NCBI GenBank assembly: GCA_044326545.1
Contig: JBIRBM010000002.1
Span: forward strand, 62,001 to 126,000
Reading direction: 5' to 3'
Origin: JANWJE01 sp044326545
GTDB lineage: Bacteria > Chlamydiota > Chlamydiia > Chlamydiales > Parachlamydiaceae
DNA: 64,000 bases
Below, piece by piece: positions 27,079-35,356 of this stretch; the stretch's first letter is position 1; each line of letters opens with the position of its first letter. Position numbers and translations under genes: made by a program. The notes under the pieces were generated by a model. It saw nothing but the letters and a program-made list of their open reading frames with translations. It ran no database searches and was not told the origin of the DNA.

Positions 27079-27570
27079 TTAAACTGTGACTGGAATTCCA
27101 GGTAAAGAGGCAATTGTTGCTTGGCTTGTCATTGCTTCAACATACATATTCCAAAGTTCGGGTTCAATTCTGCCATGGCGGATGGATGAAATCAGTTCGC
27201 GCTTTACAGTTCTTAAATCCTTTTTAGGGGTCAGTTTTCGAATCATATCTTTATCTCCAGCTAAACGCGCCATGTTTAACATTCTCTCTAAGTCTTGCTT
27301 AGAAAATGTAAACAGATCGCGGCGCTTACGCGATCCTCTTGCGGCTCGCTGCTTCGGTGTAACGGCTTGAGGATGACTCGCATTAATAATGAACTTGTTG
27401 ATCATGTCTGTCAGTTCTTGTGGCTCTTCCGTCTTCATTTTACGCATTGTAAAATGGTGGATATATCCACCGCTTGAGACTGGCAGATAATGACAAATGT
27501 CATTTTCTTTTTTTCCGCCAACTTTTTTAACGGCAGAATGAATTAATTGTTCGAGTTGTTTGTTTTCCAT
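27079..27570 (-). CDS. small basic hypothetical protein
   Basis: A 163-residue protein with AGGAAGA in front of its ATG. The central part (about residues 72-90) is basic (KQRAARGSRKRRDLF), and the rest is helical and polar, with a repeated Lys/Arg pattern (MIRKLTPKKDLRTVKREL). There is no signal or membrane segment, so it is probably cytoplasmic and might bind nucleic acid. A short hypothetical gene also lies beside secDF in Chlamydia, and this may be its counterpart; that is a guess from position only. Confidence 0.7.
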   Translation of the reverse strand: MENKQLEQLIHSAVKKVGGKKENDICHYLPVSSGGYIHHFTMRKMKTEEPQELTDMINKFIINASHPQAVTPKQRAARGSRKRRDLFTFSKQDLERMLNMARLAGDKDMIRKLTPKKDLRTVKRELISSIRHGRIEPELWNMYVEAMTSQATIASLPGIPVTV

Positions 27571-27663
27571 TTTCTTCCTCTAATAGCATTTTGGTTTAAT
27601 AATTTTTGTTTCAAATTTCAAAAAGTGTCTAATTCTTGAGAGTCCATTTATCTTGAGTGTGTT

Positions 27664-27708
27664 AGAGCCTATTTAACATCATCCAATTCAAAATGTTAAA
27701 GAGGCTCT
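27664..27708. repeat. 16-bp hairpin
   Basis: AGAGCCTATTTAACAT (27664-27679) pairs with ATGTTAAAGAGGCTCT (27693-27708) with one mismatch and a 13-nt loop. The outer arm resembles the inverted repeat at 19921-19997. Confidence 0.7.
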
Positions 27709-28008
27709 TAAAGGTAATTGACTCACTGGTTTTTGGCTATAGCATGAATCATCGAGAGTTCATATTGCGTTATGGATCAGAAACTCTTGAAATCACCAAC
27801 CGATCTTTGTATCACATCAGCTTGATAATGTTTTGCCTGCACTTCGTTATATTCGGTCTTTGAATCAGTTTCTAGAATAGGTCGATCGATTTATGTGGGT
27901 TTTTATTTATTAATAAATGAATTTATGGAATTATAACTTTTCTTGCAAGATAAAACAATGGAAATCTTCATTTTTTCTTAACAATCTGTTTTATACGTAT
28001 AATTAAAT

Positions 28009-28126
28009 CGAAAATCACGCTCGACTAATTTCAAATTTTTGTCTAAAAATTGAGTTGATCGTCTCTGTAAAAACGGCGATTTAACCGTCGAAATTTAATT
28101 CAACGGAAGAACGGTTCCCTTTTTTT
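28009..28126 (+). ncRNA. possible small RNA (promoter-like and terminator-like signals only)
   Basis: A consensus -10 box TATAAT (27998-28003) has only a weak -35 (TTCTTA, 27975-27980). About 80 nt further on, AACCGT (28083-28088) can pair with ACGGTT (28111-28116), followed by CCC and a run of seven T (28120-28126). There is no start codon with a leader between them. This is only a candidate; the terminator loop is long. Confidence 0.22.
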
Positions 28127-28203
28127 CAACGTAATGGACAAGTGTATAGAATTGATATAGATTTTGTAAAGATGTAGTCTTTTATTTCTAGATTTGAGTT
28201 ATT

Positions 28204-28270
28204 AACTCACCTTATGCACCAAGAGTGCGATTTGGGCTCAAGTGGTAGCCTTCTTGGTGCATAAGGAGGG
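28204..28270. repeat. dispersed palindromic repeat
   Basis: AACTCACCTTATGCACCAAGAG pairs with CTTCTTGGTGCATAAGG. The second base of the CG step is changed in both arms (TATGCA/TGCATA), so the pairing is kept by compensating change. Confidence 0.75.
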
Positions 28271-28347
28271 AAAGTCTCTTTACTGGACTTGAATGAAGCA
28301 ATATCTTTTTCTAGCTAATCAAACAAGGAATTGATTAAACTTAACCT

Positions 28348-28415
28348 AACTCACCTTACGCACCGAAGAGGACGATTTGGGTTGAAGCTAAAGCTCTGGG
28401 TGCGTAAGGTGAGTT
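28348..28415. repeat. dispersed palindromic repeat
   Basis: AACTCACCTTACGCACC at the left and GGGTGCGTAAGGTGAGTT at the right pair around a centre with GACGATTTGGGTTGAAGC. It lies about 90 bp before the mrp start. Confidence 0.8.
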
Positions 28416-28505
28416 CATCTAAGACCGCTTCGAGTCCAGAGCTTAAATGAGTCCATGTTCTGGAGAATAAATCTCTTAACCTTTCATTCACAAGAAAATA
28501 TCTTT

Positions 28506-29393
28506 ATGCCACTGCCTCTTTATCAAGATAAAAAAAAAGATGATCCTTCTTTATCCGCACATTCGTTAGATCGTGTCAAGGCGGTCATTGCAATTGCCGC
28601 TGGTAAAGGAGGTGTTGGAAAATCGACAGTTACGGTCAATTTAGCCTTGGGATTGCAAGCAGAAGGGTTTAAAGTCGGGATTATGGATACCGATATCTAT
28701 GGACCTTCCATTCGAAAAATGTTGCCTGAAGATCGATTACCCTCTCAAAGAGGGGCTCTTATAGAGCCGGCGTTATGTTTAGGGATTAAAATGATTTCGA
28801 TGGCTTATTTTCGAAAAGAGGGGGAAGCGACTGCTGTAAGGGCTCCGATTGCCAATGGTTTGATTGCCCACTTTATTAAAAATATTCAGTGGGGGGATCT
28901 TGATTTCTTGCTTGTTGATTTTCCTCCTGGTACAGGCGATATTCAATTGACATTAAGTCAACAAGCTCATTTGATGGGAGCGATTATGGTGACAACACCC
29001 CAGGAAGTTGCTTTAATCGATGTGCGTAAGGCGATGTCTTTGTTTGATTTAGTGAAGGTTCCCATTATTGGAATCATTGAAAACATGAGCTACTACAAAA
29101 CAGATGTTCAATCTGAGCCTCTCTATTTATTTGGCAGGGGAGGTGGAGAGCGGTTGGCAAGGGAATCTGGAGCTCCTTTTTTGGGATCTATCCCTCTTGA
29201 TCCAAGCGTGTGTCAATGCGGTGATCAAGGGCAGTCCTTATTTTCAGTCGATTCCCAGGTCGAGCGCCCCGCCACTCAAGCGTTTAAACAAATCGCTAAA
29301 GAGTTGATTGAGCAGGTGAATGGATTAAAAAAACAAGGAGAAAAAGGGATGCAATCGTTTGAATTAGTTTGGAAGGAGATGAGCGCTTTATGA
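28506..29393 (+). CDS. mrp: Mrp/ApbC-type P-loop ATPase lacking the CxxC motif
   Basis: A 295-residue MinD-like ATPase of the Mrp/ApbC (Nbp35) group, carriers of Fe-S clusters to apo-enzymes. The ATG at 28506 is preferred over an open extension to 28455, since homology begins near it. The deviant Walker A GKGGVGKST is at residues 33-41, DTDIYGPS and DFPPGTGD follow. In most ApbC proteins IENMS is followed by a CxxC pair that holds the cluster; here the text is IENMSYYKTDVQ (about 189-200) with no cysteine, and the only nearby pair is a CxC (VCQCG, about 238). The function may therefore differ. It overlaps the next gene in an ATGA. Confidence 0.9.
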   Translation: MPLPLYQDKKKDDPSLSAHSLDRVKAVIAIAAGKGGVGKSTVTVNLALGLQAEGFKVGIMDTDIYGPSIRKMLPEDRLPSQRGALIEPALCLGIKMISMAYFRKEGEATAVRAPIANGLIAHFIKNIQWGDLDFLLVDFPPGTGDIQLTLSQQAHLMGAIMVTTPQEVALIDVRKAMSLFDLVKVPIIGIIENMSYYKTDVQSEPLYLFGRGGGERLARESGAPFLGSIPLDPSVCQCGDQGQSLFSVDSQVERPATQAFKQIAKELIEQVNGLKKQGEKGMQSFELVWKEMSAL

Positions 29394-29707
29394 TCTCTTC
29401 TTTGTTTTTACAAAGTATTCGGCAAAAAGATAACCATACATTTTCCATTGAATGGAATGATGGTTCAATTCAAGATTTTCGTCTTTCTGATCTTCAAAGA
29501 GACTGTCCTTGCGCTCATTGTCGGGATGAAATGACGGGCAAGAGGTTAATTCATCACACCATGATATCCGATGAAGTGAAAGCCGTTTTGATTAGAAGCG
29601 TGGGGCGTTATGGGTTAAAGATTCAATTCACATCGGGTTGTTCTACCGGAATTTATAGCTTTGATCAACTTTGGAAGATGAAGAAGGAGAAAAATGATGA
29701 TCTTTAA
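29390..29707 (+). CDS. DUF971 (GBBH-like N-terminal domain) protein
   Basis: A 105-residue protein with the short fold found at the N-terminus of gamma-butyrobetaine hydroxylases: FSIEWNDGS, FRLSDLQRDCPCAHCRDE and the late YSFDQLW. In many bacteria such a domain is encoded next to, or fused to, Mrp/ApbC and is thought to take part in Fe-S handling. The ATG at 29390 overlaps the mrp stop by 4 nt, so it is translationally coupled. The ytgA gene begins inside its last codons. Confidence 0.85.
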   Translation: MISSLFLQSIRQKDNHTFSIEWNDGSIQDFRLSDLQRDCPCAHCRDEMTGKRLIHHTMISDEVKAVLIRSVGRYGLKIQFTSGCSTGIYSFDQLWKMKKEKNDDL

Positions 29708-30725
29708 ATCTTTCCATTCTTTCTTTCTCTTTTTTTCCCTCCTTTTTATTTTAAGCAGTTGCTCGATGGATCAACATAAACATCGGCAAGCACATTTCCA
29801 ACAGTGGCTTCAAAAGGATGGAAAGGTCAAAGTCTTGAGTACGACAATGATGATTGATGATTTAGTCAGACGAGTCGGCGCAGGGCATATTGATACCATC
29901 GTCCTGATTGAAGGGGAGCTGGATCCTCATTCTTATCAATTGGTTAAAGGGGATGATGAAAAGTTATCTCGGGCTGATCTTGTTTTTTATAATGGATTAG
30001 GACTTGAACATGGTCCAAGCTTGCATCGCTATCTTTTAAAAAATCCCAAAGCAGTTGGACTCGGTGATTTGGTTGATCGCAAAGAGGCTGGCTTGATCAT
30101 CAATGTCCGAGGACAAAAAGATCCTCATGTCTGGATGGACATTTCACTATGGGCAAGAACAGTTCCCTTTATTGTTGAGGCGTTGAGTCAGCAAGATCCT
30201 GCCCATGCTGCAGAATACAAAGCCAATGGGCAGGTGCTTCAAGAGGAAATGGCAAAGGCTCATTTAGAGGCCCAAGCGATGATGCACCAAATTCCGGCAA
30301 ATCAACGATTTTTAGTGACCAGTCACGATGCGTTTAATTATTTTGCCCGTGCCTATTTATCCGAAGAGGGGGAAGTGGAGTCGGGGACGTGGGAAAAACG
30401 GTTTGCAGCACCAGAGGGGCTCGCCCCAGAGAGTCAATTAAGTGCGACCGATATTAAGGCGATCATTGCACACCTCAAACGGTACGATATTCATCAATTA
30501 TTTCCGGAATCAAATGTGAGTCGTGATTCGATTCGCAAGATTGTCCAAGCGGGAAAAGAGAAAGGGCTTGATGTTCAAATTGCCTGCTGTGCTCTCTATG
30601 GAGATGCCATGGGCCCCCCCGGATCGGAGGGCGACTCTTATCTTAAGATGATTTTATACAATGCACGCACATTAGCAGAGCAGATGAAGCGTCATGGATC
30701 CACATTTAAACATGAAGAGGGATAA
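29697..30725 (+). CDS. ytgA: metal-binding lipoprotein of the Ytg ABC transporter
   Basis: A 342-residue periplasmic solute-binding protein of cluster A-1 (ZnuA/TroA/YtgA), delivering Fe, Mn or Zn to the YtgBCD permease. The signal peptide ends in a lipobox (LSSC, about residue 22). Metal-ligand candidates are the His of DPHSYQL (about 83), DPHVWMD (about 146) and the Glu/Asp in EKRFAAPEGLAPES and LFPESNVSRD; SHDAFNYF is also typical. Two adjacent ATGs fit a GGAG leader; the second is used here. The gene overlaps the DUF971 gene slightly and is followed after 11 bp by ytgB. Confidence 0.92.
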   Translation: MIFKSFHSFFLFFSLLFILSSCSMDQHKHRQAHFQQWLQKDGKVKVLSTTMMIDDLVRRVGAGHIDTIVLIEGELDPHSYQLVKGDDEKLSRADLVFYNGLGLEHGPSLHRYLLKNPKAVGLGDLVDRKEAGLIINVRGQKDPHVWMDISLWARTVPFIVEALSQQDPAHAAEYKANGQVLQEEMAKAHLEAQAMMHQIPANQRFLVTSHDAFNYFARAYLSEEGEVESGTWEKRFAAPEGLAPESQLSATDIKAIIAHLKRYDIHQLFPESNVSRDSIRKIVQAGKEKGLDVQIACCALYGDAMGPPGSEGDSYLKMILYNARTLAEQMKRHGSTFKHEEG

Positions 30726-30736
30726 TTTAAACTAGC

Positions 30737-31528
30737 ATGCAGCCTGAAAAAATCGAACACCCTCCTATCTTAACCATTCAACACCTGAGTGTGAATTATG
30801 ATAAAACCCCTGTTTTATGGGATATCTCTTTGTCAATCCCTTCCGGTCTTTTAGTTGGCATTGTGGGACCCAATGGCGCTGGAAAAAGCACGCTTATTAA
30901 AGCGGCGCTCGGATTAGTGAAGCCGATATCCGGAAAGGTTGATTTTTTTGGAAAGCCATTGAAGTCTGTTCGGCAGCGAGTCGCTTATGTTCCTCAGCGA
31001 GAATCGGTTGATTGGGAGTTTCCTGTTACTGTAAGGGATCTTGTTGTCATGGGGCGATACGGACGCTTAGGCCTTTTCCACCGTCCACGAGCGGCTGATT
31101 GGGCTGCTGCAGATCATTATTTAGAAGTTGTGGGAATGGCCGGATATGCTCATCGTCAAATCAGCCAGCTATCTGGTGGACAGCAGCAGCGAGTTTTCCT
31201 TGCACGCTCTTTACTGCAAGAGGCAGATGTTTATTTTATGGATGAACCCTTTACAGGTGTTGATCTGGGAACGGAAATGGTGATTGTTGAATTGCTCCAG
31301 CAACTGCGTGCTAAAGGTAAAACTGTTTTTGTTGTTCACCACGATTTGAATAGTGTGGAGAGTTACTTTGATTGGGTTGTCTTGTTGAATATGCGGTTAA
31401 TTGGCTATGGGCCTATCTCTGATTTTTTTACTCCCCACTACCTTCATGCTGCTTATGGCAAAAGTTATGCCCTTTTTGATGAGGCTTTGAAATTATCTCA
31501 GGAAAAACAGACAGGAATCCAAAGGTGA
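30737..31528 (+). CDS. ytgB: metal ABC transporter ATP-binding protein
   Basis: A 263-residue ABC ATPase: Walker A GPNGAGKST (about residues 44-52), Q-loop RVAYVPQRESVDW, signature LSGGQQQRV (about 142-150), Walker B VYFMDEPF and the switch His in VVHHDLN. It energises metal uptake with YtgA, YtgCR and YtgD. Its last codon overlaps the GTG start of the next gene by 4 nt. Confidence 0.95.
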   Translation: MQPEKIEHPPILTIQHLSVNYDKTPVLWDISLSIPSGLLVGIVGPNGAGKSTLIKAALGLVKPISGKVDFFGKPLKSVRQRVAYVPQRESVDWEFPVTVRDLVVMGRYGRLGLFHRPRAADWAAADHYLEVVGMAGYAHRQISQLSGGQQQRVFLARSLLQEADVYFMDEPFTGVDLGTEMVIVELLQQLRAKGKTVFVVHHDLNSVESYFDWVVLLNMRLIGYGPISDFFTPHYLHAAYGKSYALFDEALKLSQEKQTGIQR

Positions 31529-32874
31529 TTGCGCAAGCTTTATTCTCTTTTTTTACCGACTCTATTTTACGAGCCCCGACTTTAGGGTGTATGCTGATGT
31601 GTCTTGCAGCCAGTTTAATGGGAGTCATTATTTTTTTACGTCGTCAGTCACTCATAGGAGAGGTGTTATCGCATGCGTCGTATCCTGGAGTTATCCTCGG
31701 AGTTTTAGCGGCAGGTCTTTTTTCGATCGATGAAAACGATGAGTTGCAACTTTCGGTTTTAGCATTAATTGGTGCTTTTATCACTTCTCTTTTAGGTCTT
31801 TGGATGATTCATTATTTAGAAAGGAGAATGCGCGTGCAGAGCGATGCGGCTCTTTGTTTTGTCTTGTCGACATTTTTTGGAGTGGGTTTGACGATGACGA
31901 GCGAAGTGCAATTTTCTTTTACTTCGCTCTATAAGCAAACGGTGAATTATCTTTACGGTCAAGCAGCCACGATGACGGATATCCATATTTTTATTTATGG
32001 AATGTTGGCTTTAGTCGTGATTCTGATGATTCTCCTGCTTTATAAAGAATTGCACGTGATGACATTTGATCGTGAGTATGCGAAAAGTCTTGGGATCTCC
32101 GTCCGATCAATTGACTTTTTCGTTTTTGTTCTTGTTGCGTTAGCCATCATCATTGGCATTCGATCTGTTGGAGTTGTTTTGATGTCGGCTATGTTGATTG
32201 CGCCTCCTGTGGCAGCCCGGCAATTGACGAATCGCTTCTCTGTTTTACTCGTTTTATCTGCACTTTTTGGATTATTAAGTGGATTTTTTGGAAATTATTT
32301 CTCTGTCGAATTGACAGAAAAATTGGGACAAGCTTATCCTGCGGCCCGCATTATTTTACCCACGGGGCCGATGATTGTTCTTGTCGCGACACTCATTTGT
32401 ACTGCCGCCCTTCTTTTTGCGCCAGAAAGGGGGATGTTGATACGTCTTTGGCGGATCGCCTGTTTTCGTTATACGTGTATATGTGAAAACCTTTTAAAGG
32501 AGATGTGGCGGACCGACCCCAAAGGCTCTTTTTCCTTTGACCAAGTGGCTTATTACCAGACAACCTCTCGTTTATACTTAAGGTTTCTTTTGTGGAGGAT
32601 GATTGGCAGCGGATGGATAGAGCGCCAATCTCAAGGATTGTACGGTTTAAGCGTTGATGGAGAGCATCGAGCAGCAAATATTGTCCGTTTGCACCGTTTG
32701 TGGGAAGTGTATCTTGTGAATTATTTAGGGATTGGAAGTGAGCGTGTTCACCGCAATGCTGAAGAGATGGAACATATCTTAACCCCCGAGCTAGAGCGTG
32801 AATTGACGCTTCTTCTTGAAAATCCGCAGCAAGATCCTCATGATCAGCCGATTCCGGCACGAGGGAGGGAATAA
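31525..32874 (+). CDS. ytgC: YtgCR: metal permease fused to a DtxR/MntR-type repressor domain
   Basis: A 449-residue fusion. Residues 1-300 form the ABC-3 membrane permease with eight or so hydrophobic segments. From about 315 a winged helix and then a DtxR-type dimerisation/metal-binding domain follow (LHRLWEVYLV...VHRNAEEMEH...DPHDQPIP). In C. trachomatis the same fusion is cleaved to release YtgR, an iron-dependent repressor. The spacing of His390, Glu394, His409, Glu413, Glu416 and His417 equals that of DtxR His79, Glu83, His98, Cys102, Glu105 and His106, except that Cys102 is a Glu, as in MntR. It starts with GTG overlapping ytgB. Confidence 0.93.
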   Translation: MIAQALFSFFTDSILRAPTLGCMLMCLAASLMGVIIFLRRQSLIGEVLSHASYPGVILGVLAAGLFSIDENDELQLSVLALIGAFITSLLGLWMIHYLERRMRVQSDAALCFVLSTFFGVGLTMTSEVQFSFTSLYKQTVNYLYGQAATMTDIHIFIYGMLALVVILMILLLYKELHVMTFDREYAKSLGISVRSIDFFVFVLVALAIIIGIRSVGVVLMSAMLIAPPVAARQLTNRFSVLLVLSALFGLLSGFFGNYFSVELTEKLGQAYPAARIILPTGPMIVLVATLICTAALLFAPERGMLIRLWRIACFRYTCICENLLKEMWRTDPKGSFSFDQVAYYQTTSRLYLRFLLWRMIGSGWIERQSQGLYGLSVDGEHRAANIVRLHRLWEVYLVNYLGIGSERVHRNAEEMEHILTPELERELTLLLENPQQDPHDQPIPARGRE

Positions 32875-32879
32875 ATTCA

Positions 32880-33875
32880 ATGTTCGCTCACTCTTCACTG
32901 ATCAATCCTTATCAAGGCATCACGATGTGGGAATTTATTCTCTTATTTGTGGAGAGGATGGGGGCTTTAATCACCGGTCAATTGTCATTTGACTATTTAG
33001 CATCAGATGAAATTCAGGTTCTTGTCTTAATGGGGGTTGCGATTTCCTCTTCCCTTGTCGGAACATTTCTTGTTTTGCGTCGAATGACCATGCTCGCTAA
33101 TTCTCTTTCCCATACGATTTTAGTGGGAATTGTCTTGGCTTTTATTTTTTCATCTTTTTTGGGCTCTTCTGAAGATGAATCGGGATCTTATATCGCACCG
33201 ATGGAAATGATGATTGTGGCAGCGCTTCTGACTGGTTTTTTTACCACTTTCTTGACAGAGTTCTTAGTTAAAACAGCAAAATTGCAAGAAGATGCCAGCA
33301 CAGGGCTTGTCTTTACAAGTTTATTTGCACTGGGCGTTATACTCGTGACGATTTTAACTCGCAATGCCCATATTGGAACGGAAGCGGTGATGGGAAATGC
33401 CGATGCTTTGCACAGGAGCGATTTATTTTGGGTTTACATGATCGTTGCTTCGAATGTGCTCTTATTTTCGATCTTTTTCAAAGAATTTAAATTGACGACA
33501 TTTGATGCCGGTTTGGCTTATGCAATGGGATTTTCACCGATTGTTTTTAACTACTTGTTGATGGCACAGGTTTCAGCCACCACCATTACTTCATTTCGCG
33601 CAGTGGGAGTCCTTCTTGTTCTGGCGTTTATGACCGGCCCAGCCCTTTCTGCACGGTTATTAACCCATTATCTTGGAATGATGTTGATCTGGGCTGCAGG
33701 AATTGGAAGCTTTAGCGCTTTAATCGGCGTGGCGCTCACACGCCATATTTTGACGGTCTATGGAGTTGCCTTATCAACCTCAGGCGTGGTTGTCTGTGTG
33801 ATTTTATCTCTCTATTTCTGTGTTGTGATGTATGTGAGGGTGAAAGAATGGTCACCCTCCAAGGCGCCTATTTAA
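32880..33875 (+). CDS. ytgD: metal ABC transporter permease
   Basis: A 331-residue ABC-3 family permease, the second membrane subunit of the Ytg system. About eight to nine hydrophobic segments; the family signature near the loop that contacts the ATPase is seen at FRAVGVLLVLAFMTGPALSA (about residue 240-258). No DNA-binding extension is present. It follows ytgCR by 5 bp with a GGAGGGA leader at the end of that gene. The gene ends where the next, minus-strand gene ends (4-nt overlap of the two 3' ends). Confidence 0.93.
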   Translation: MFAHSSLINPYQGITMWEFILLFVERMGALITGQLSFDYLASDEIQVLVLMGVAISSSLVGTFLVLRRMTMLANSLSHTILVGIVLAFIFSSFLGSSEDESGSYIAPMEMMIVAALLTGFFTTFLTEFLVKTAKLQEDASTGLVFTSLFALGVILVTILTRNAHIGTEAVMGNADALHRSDLFWVYMIVASNVLLFSIFFKEFKLTTFDAGLAYAMGFSPIVFNYLLMAQVSATTITSFRAVGVLLVLAFMTGPALSARLLTHYLGMMLIWAAGIGSFSALIGVALTRHILTVYGVALSTSGVVVCVILSLYFCVVMYVRVKEWSPSKAPI

Positions 33876-34729
33876 CCGGCTTTGATAAGAGTTGATTGTG
33901 TTAATTGTAAAAGATTTGCATGAGCTTCTTCTTTTATAGCGAAAAGAGAATTTAAGTAGTCATCTTGAGAAGGGGATTTATAGATCGCGATCTGTTTGCT
34001 CACTTCACGAGCAAATGCATTGACAGCGGTTTTAAAATTTTCTGCTTGAGGCTTCTCTTTTAAAGAGCTTTTGACTGTGTTGATGATTTTTTTATGAAAA
34101 ATATTTGTCTGATTAAAAATGTCTTGAAGATGCGATTCGATTTCTGCGGAATTGAGTCTCTCTGTTTTTGGATCTTTTTGATTCCGTAAAACGGATAATT
34201 CGTCTGCAATAAATTTCTGAAAATCTTCACATGCCTTAGAAGCAATTTCCCACTCCGATTGAGGGAGTACTCCCTCTTGCGCGAGCTTTTTTAAAGATGC
34301 TGTCATGTTTTGTGATGACAACTTTATTGTTGCGATCGATCCTTTCATTTTAAATACTCGGATGTTATTAAAGGCCTTTTCAGCTGTTTCATATCGCATT
34401 TGGGCTTCTTTTATTTTCTCATTTTGATCTGATTGTTTTTTAAAGGCAACGGGGAAGTCTCCACCAACATCAACAAGATGCTGATTGTCTTTTACCTCTA
34501 TTTTAAAATGGTGTTTTTTTGTTTTTTGATTAACTTCTTCTTGTTGTTTTTTTGTTGATAATCGGATTAATTGAATAAAACTATTGATTAATTTATTCAA
34601 TCCTCTCATTATTTTGATAACACCCCACTTTGTTTTTTTTCTCTGTTTCAATGAGATGTCCTCGGGGATGTTGTCGTTAGAAAGTAAATGAGGGTGGACT
34701 TGAATGGGTTCTTGATGGATTTCAGTCAT
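33872..34729 (-). CDS. charged coiled-coil hypothetical protein
   Basis: A 285-residue soluble-looking protein. The ATG at 34729 is chosen because AGGAG precedes it by 7 nt; the frame continues to 34762 without one. The first 60 residues contain His/Asp-rich and then Lys-rich stretches, and about 85-285 are mostly helical with heptad-like spacing (KIKEAQMRYETAEKAF, EIASKACEDFQKFIAD). There is no signal peptide or membrane segment. Such lone helical proteins in environmental chlamydiae are often secreted effectors, but no export motif can be read here. It is convergent with ytgD. Confidence 0.6.
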   Translation of the reverse strand: MTEIHQEPIQVHPHLLSNDNIPEDISLKQRKKTKWGVIKIMRGLNKLINSFIQLIRLSTKKQQEEVNQKTKKHHFKIEVKDNQHLVDVGGDFPVAFKKQSDQNEKIKEAQMRYETAEKAFNNIRVFKMKGSIATIKLSSQNMTASLKKLAQEGVLPQSEWEIASKACEDFQKFIADELSVLRNQKDPKTERLNSAEIESHLQDIFNQTNIFHKKIINTVKSSLKEKPQAENFKTAVNAFAREVSKQIAIYKSPSQDDYLNSLFAIKEEAHANLLQLTQSTLIKAG

Positions 34730-35039
34730 AATTGCTCCTGGTTTATAACAACATATTAGCAATTATTTATTTGTGTTTAGTTAAGATTTGGATATTTTTT
34801 TATTTATATTTTACGAGTTGTTTTATGGATTTATTGTTTTTAAATAGCATGAGAATTTCAGTGAAATATGACCATTTTAAATGGTTGAAAAGCTATAGAA
34901 GTTGAAGATAGAAAATGAGGGATGTTATCGCCTAATTTGAATGTTTACTCACATTAGAACCTGATCAAAGATTTTTAACAGATTCTAAGAGGTTAAAAAT
35001 TCTACTGTTCGACCATAAAAAGTATATACGCTTTCGCTT
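34730..35039. other. AT-rich spacer
   Basis: About 310 bp with no supported gene apart from the small minus-strand ORF that begins beyond it. One fragment at 34967-34995 (CTGATCAAAGATTTTTAACAG) resembles the hairpin repeat at 8929-9010. Confidence 0.4.
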
Positions 35040-35207
35040 TTATTTTGATCGAGTTTTTGTTGCTCGGCTATTCGCATCGAAATTTTTAACAAAATAGGAT
35101 GTCAATTTTGAATATGAATTTTTTTTACTTAAAATAAAATCCCCTGTAGTAAACAAAGATGTTGAGAATATTCCGCTTGCCGCAAGTGTAAATAAAAATG
35201 TTTTCAT
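35040..35207 (-). CDS. 55-residue secreted-peptide-like ORF
   Basis: A short ORF with an AAGGA leader 7 nt before its ATG and a signal-peptide-like start (MKTFLFTLAASGIFSTSLF), followed by a small hydrophilic basic tail (about residues 28-55). It lies in the spacer between the coiled-coil gene (-) and apbE (+). No relatives are known to me. The combination of a leader and a signal sequence makes it more than a chance ORF, but this is not certain. Confidence 0.4.
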   Translation of the reverse strand: MKTFLFTLAASGIFSTSLFTTGDFILSKKNSYSKLTSYFVKNFDANSRATKTRSK

Positions 35208-35356
35208 TTGTATTCCTTTTGTTTTTTTTATTGAAAAAAATTTATTTTAATTATTTTATGAGATAAAATTAATGCATGATTTGAATAAATTGTATTTTAA
35301 CTTTGTTTTTGTTGTCAATCATTAATGTGTTTTAAGATTTAATTTTAAAGGTGTTA

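Larger units (their letters stand above)
27571..28505. other. 935-bp intergenic region with palindromes and a possible small RNA
   Basis: No protein gene is supported here. It holds a 16-bp hairpin (27664-27708), a possible small RNA unit (about 28009-28126) and two copies of the dispersed palindrome (28204-28270 and 28348-28415). The last 90 bp are the leader of mrp. Confidence 0.6.

Noticed and set aside
5164..28415. The dispersed repeats considered as CRISPR
   Set aside because: They are single, far apart and individually palindromic, with no regular spacer array and no cas genes.
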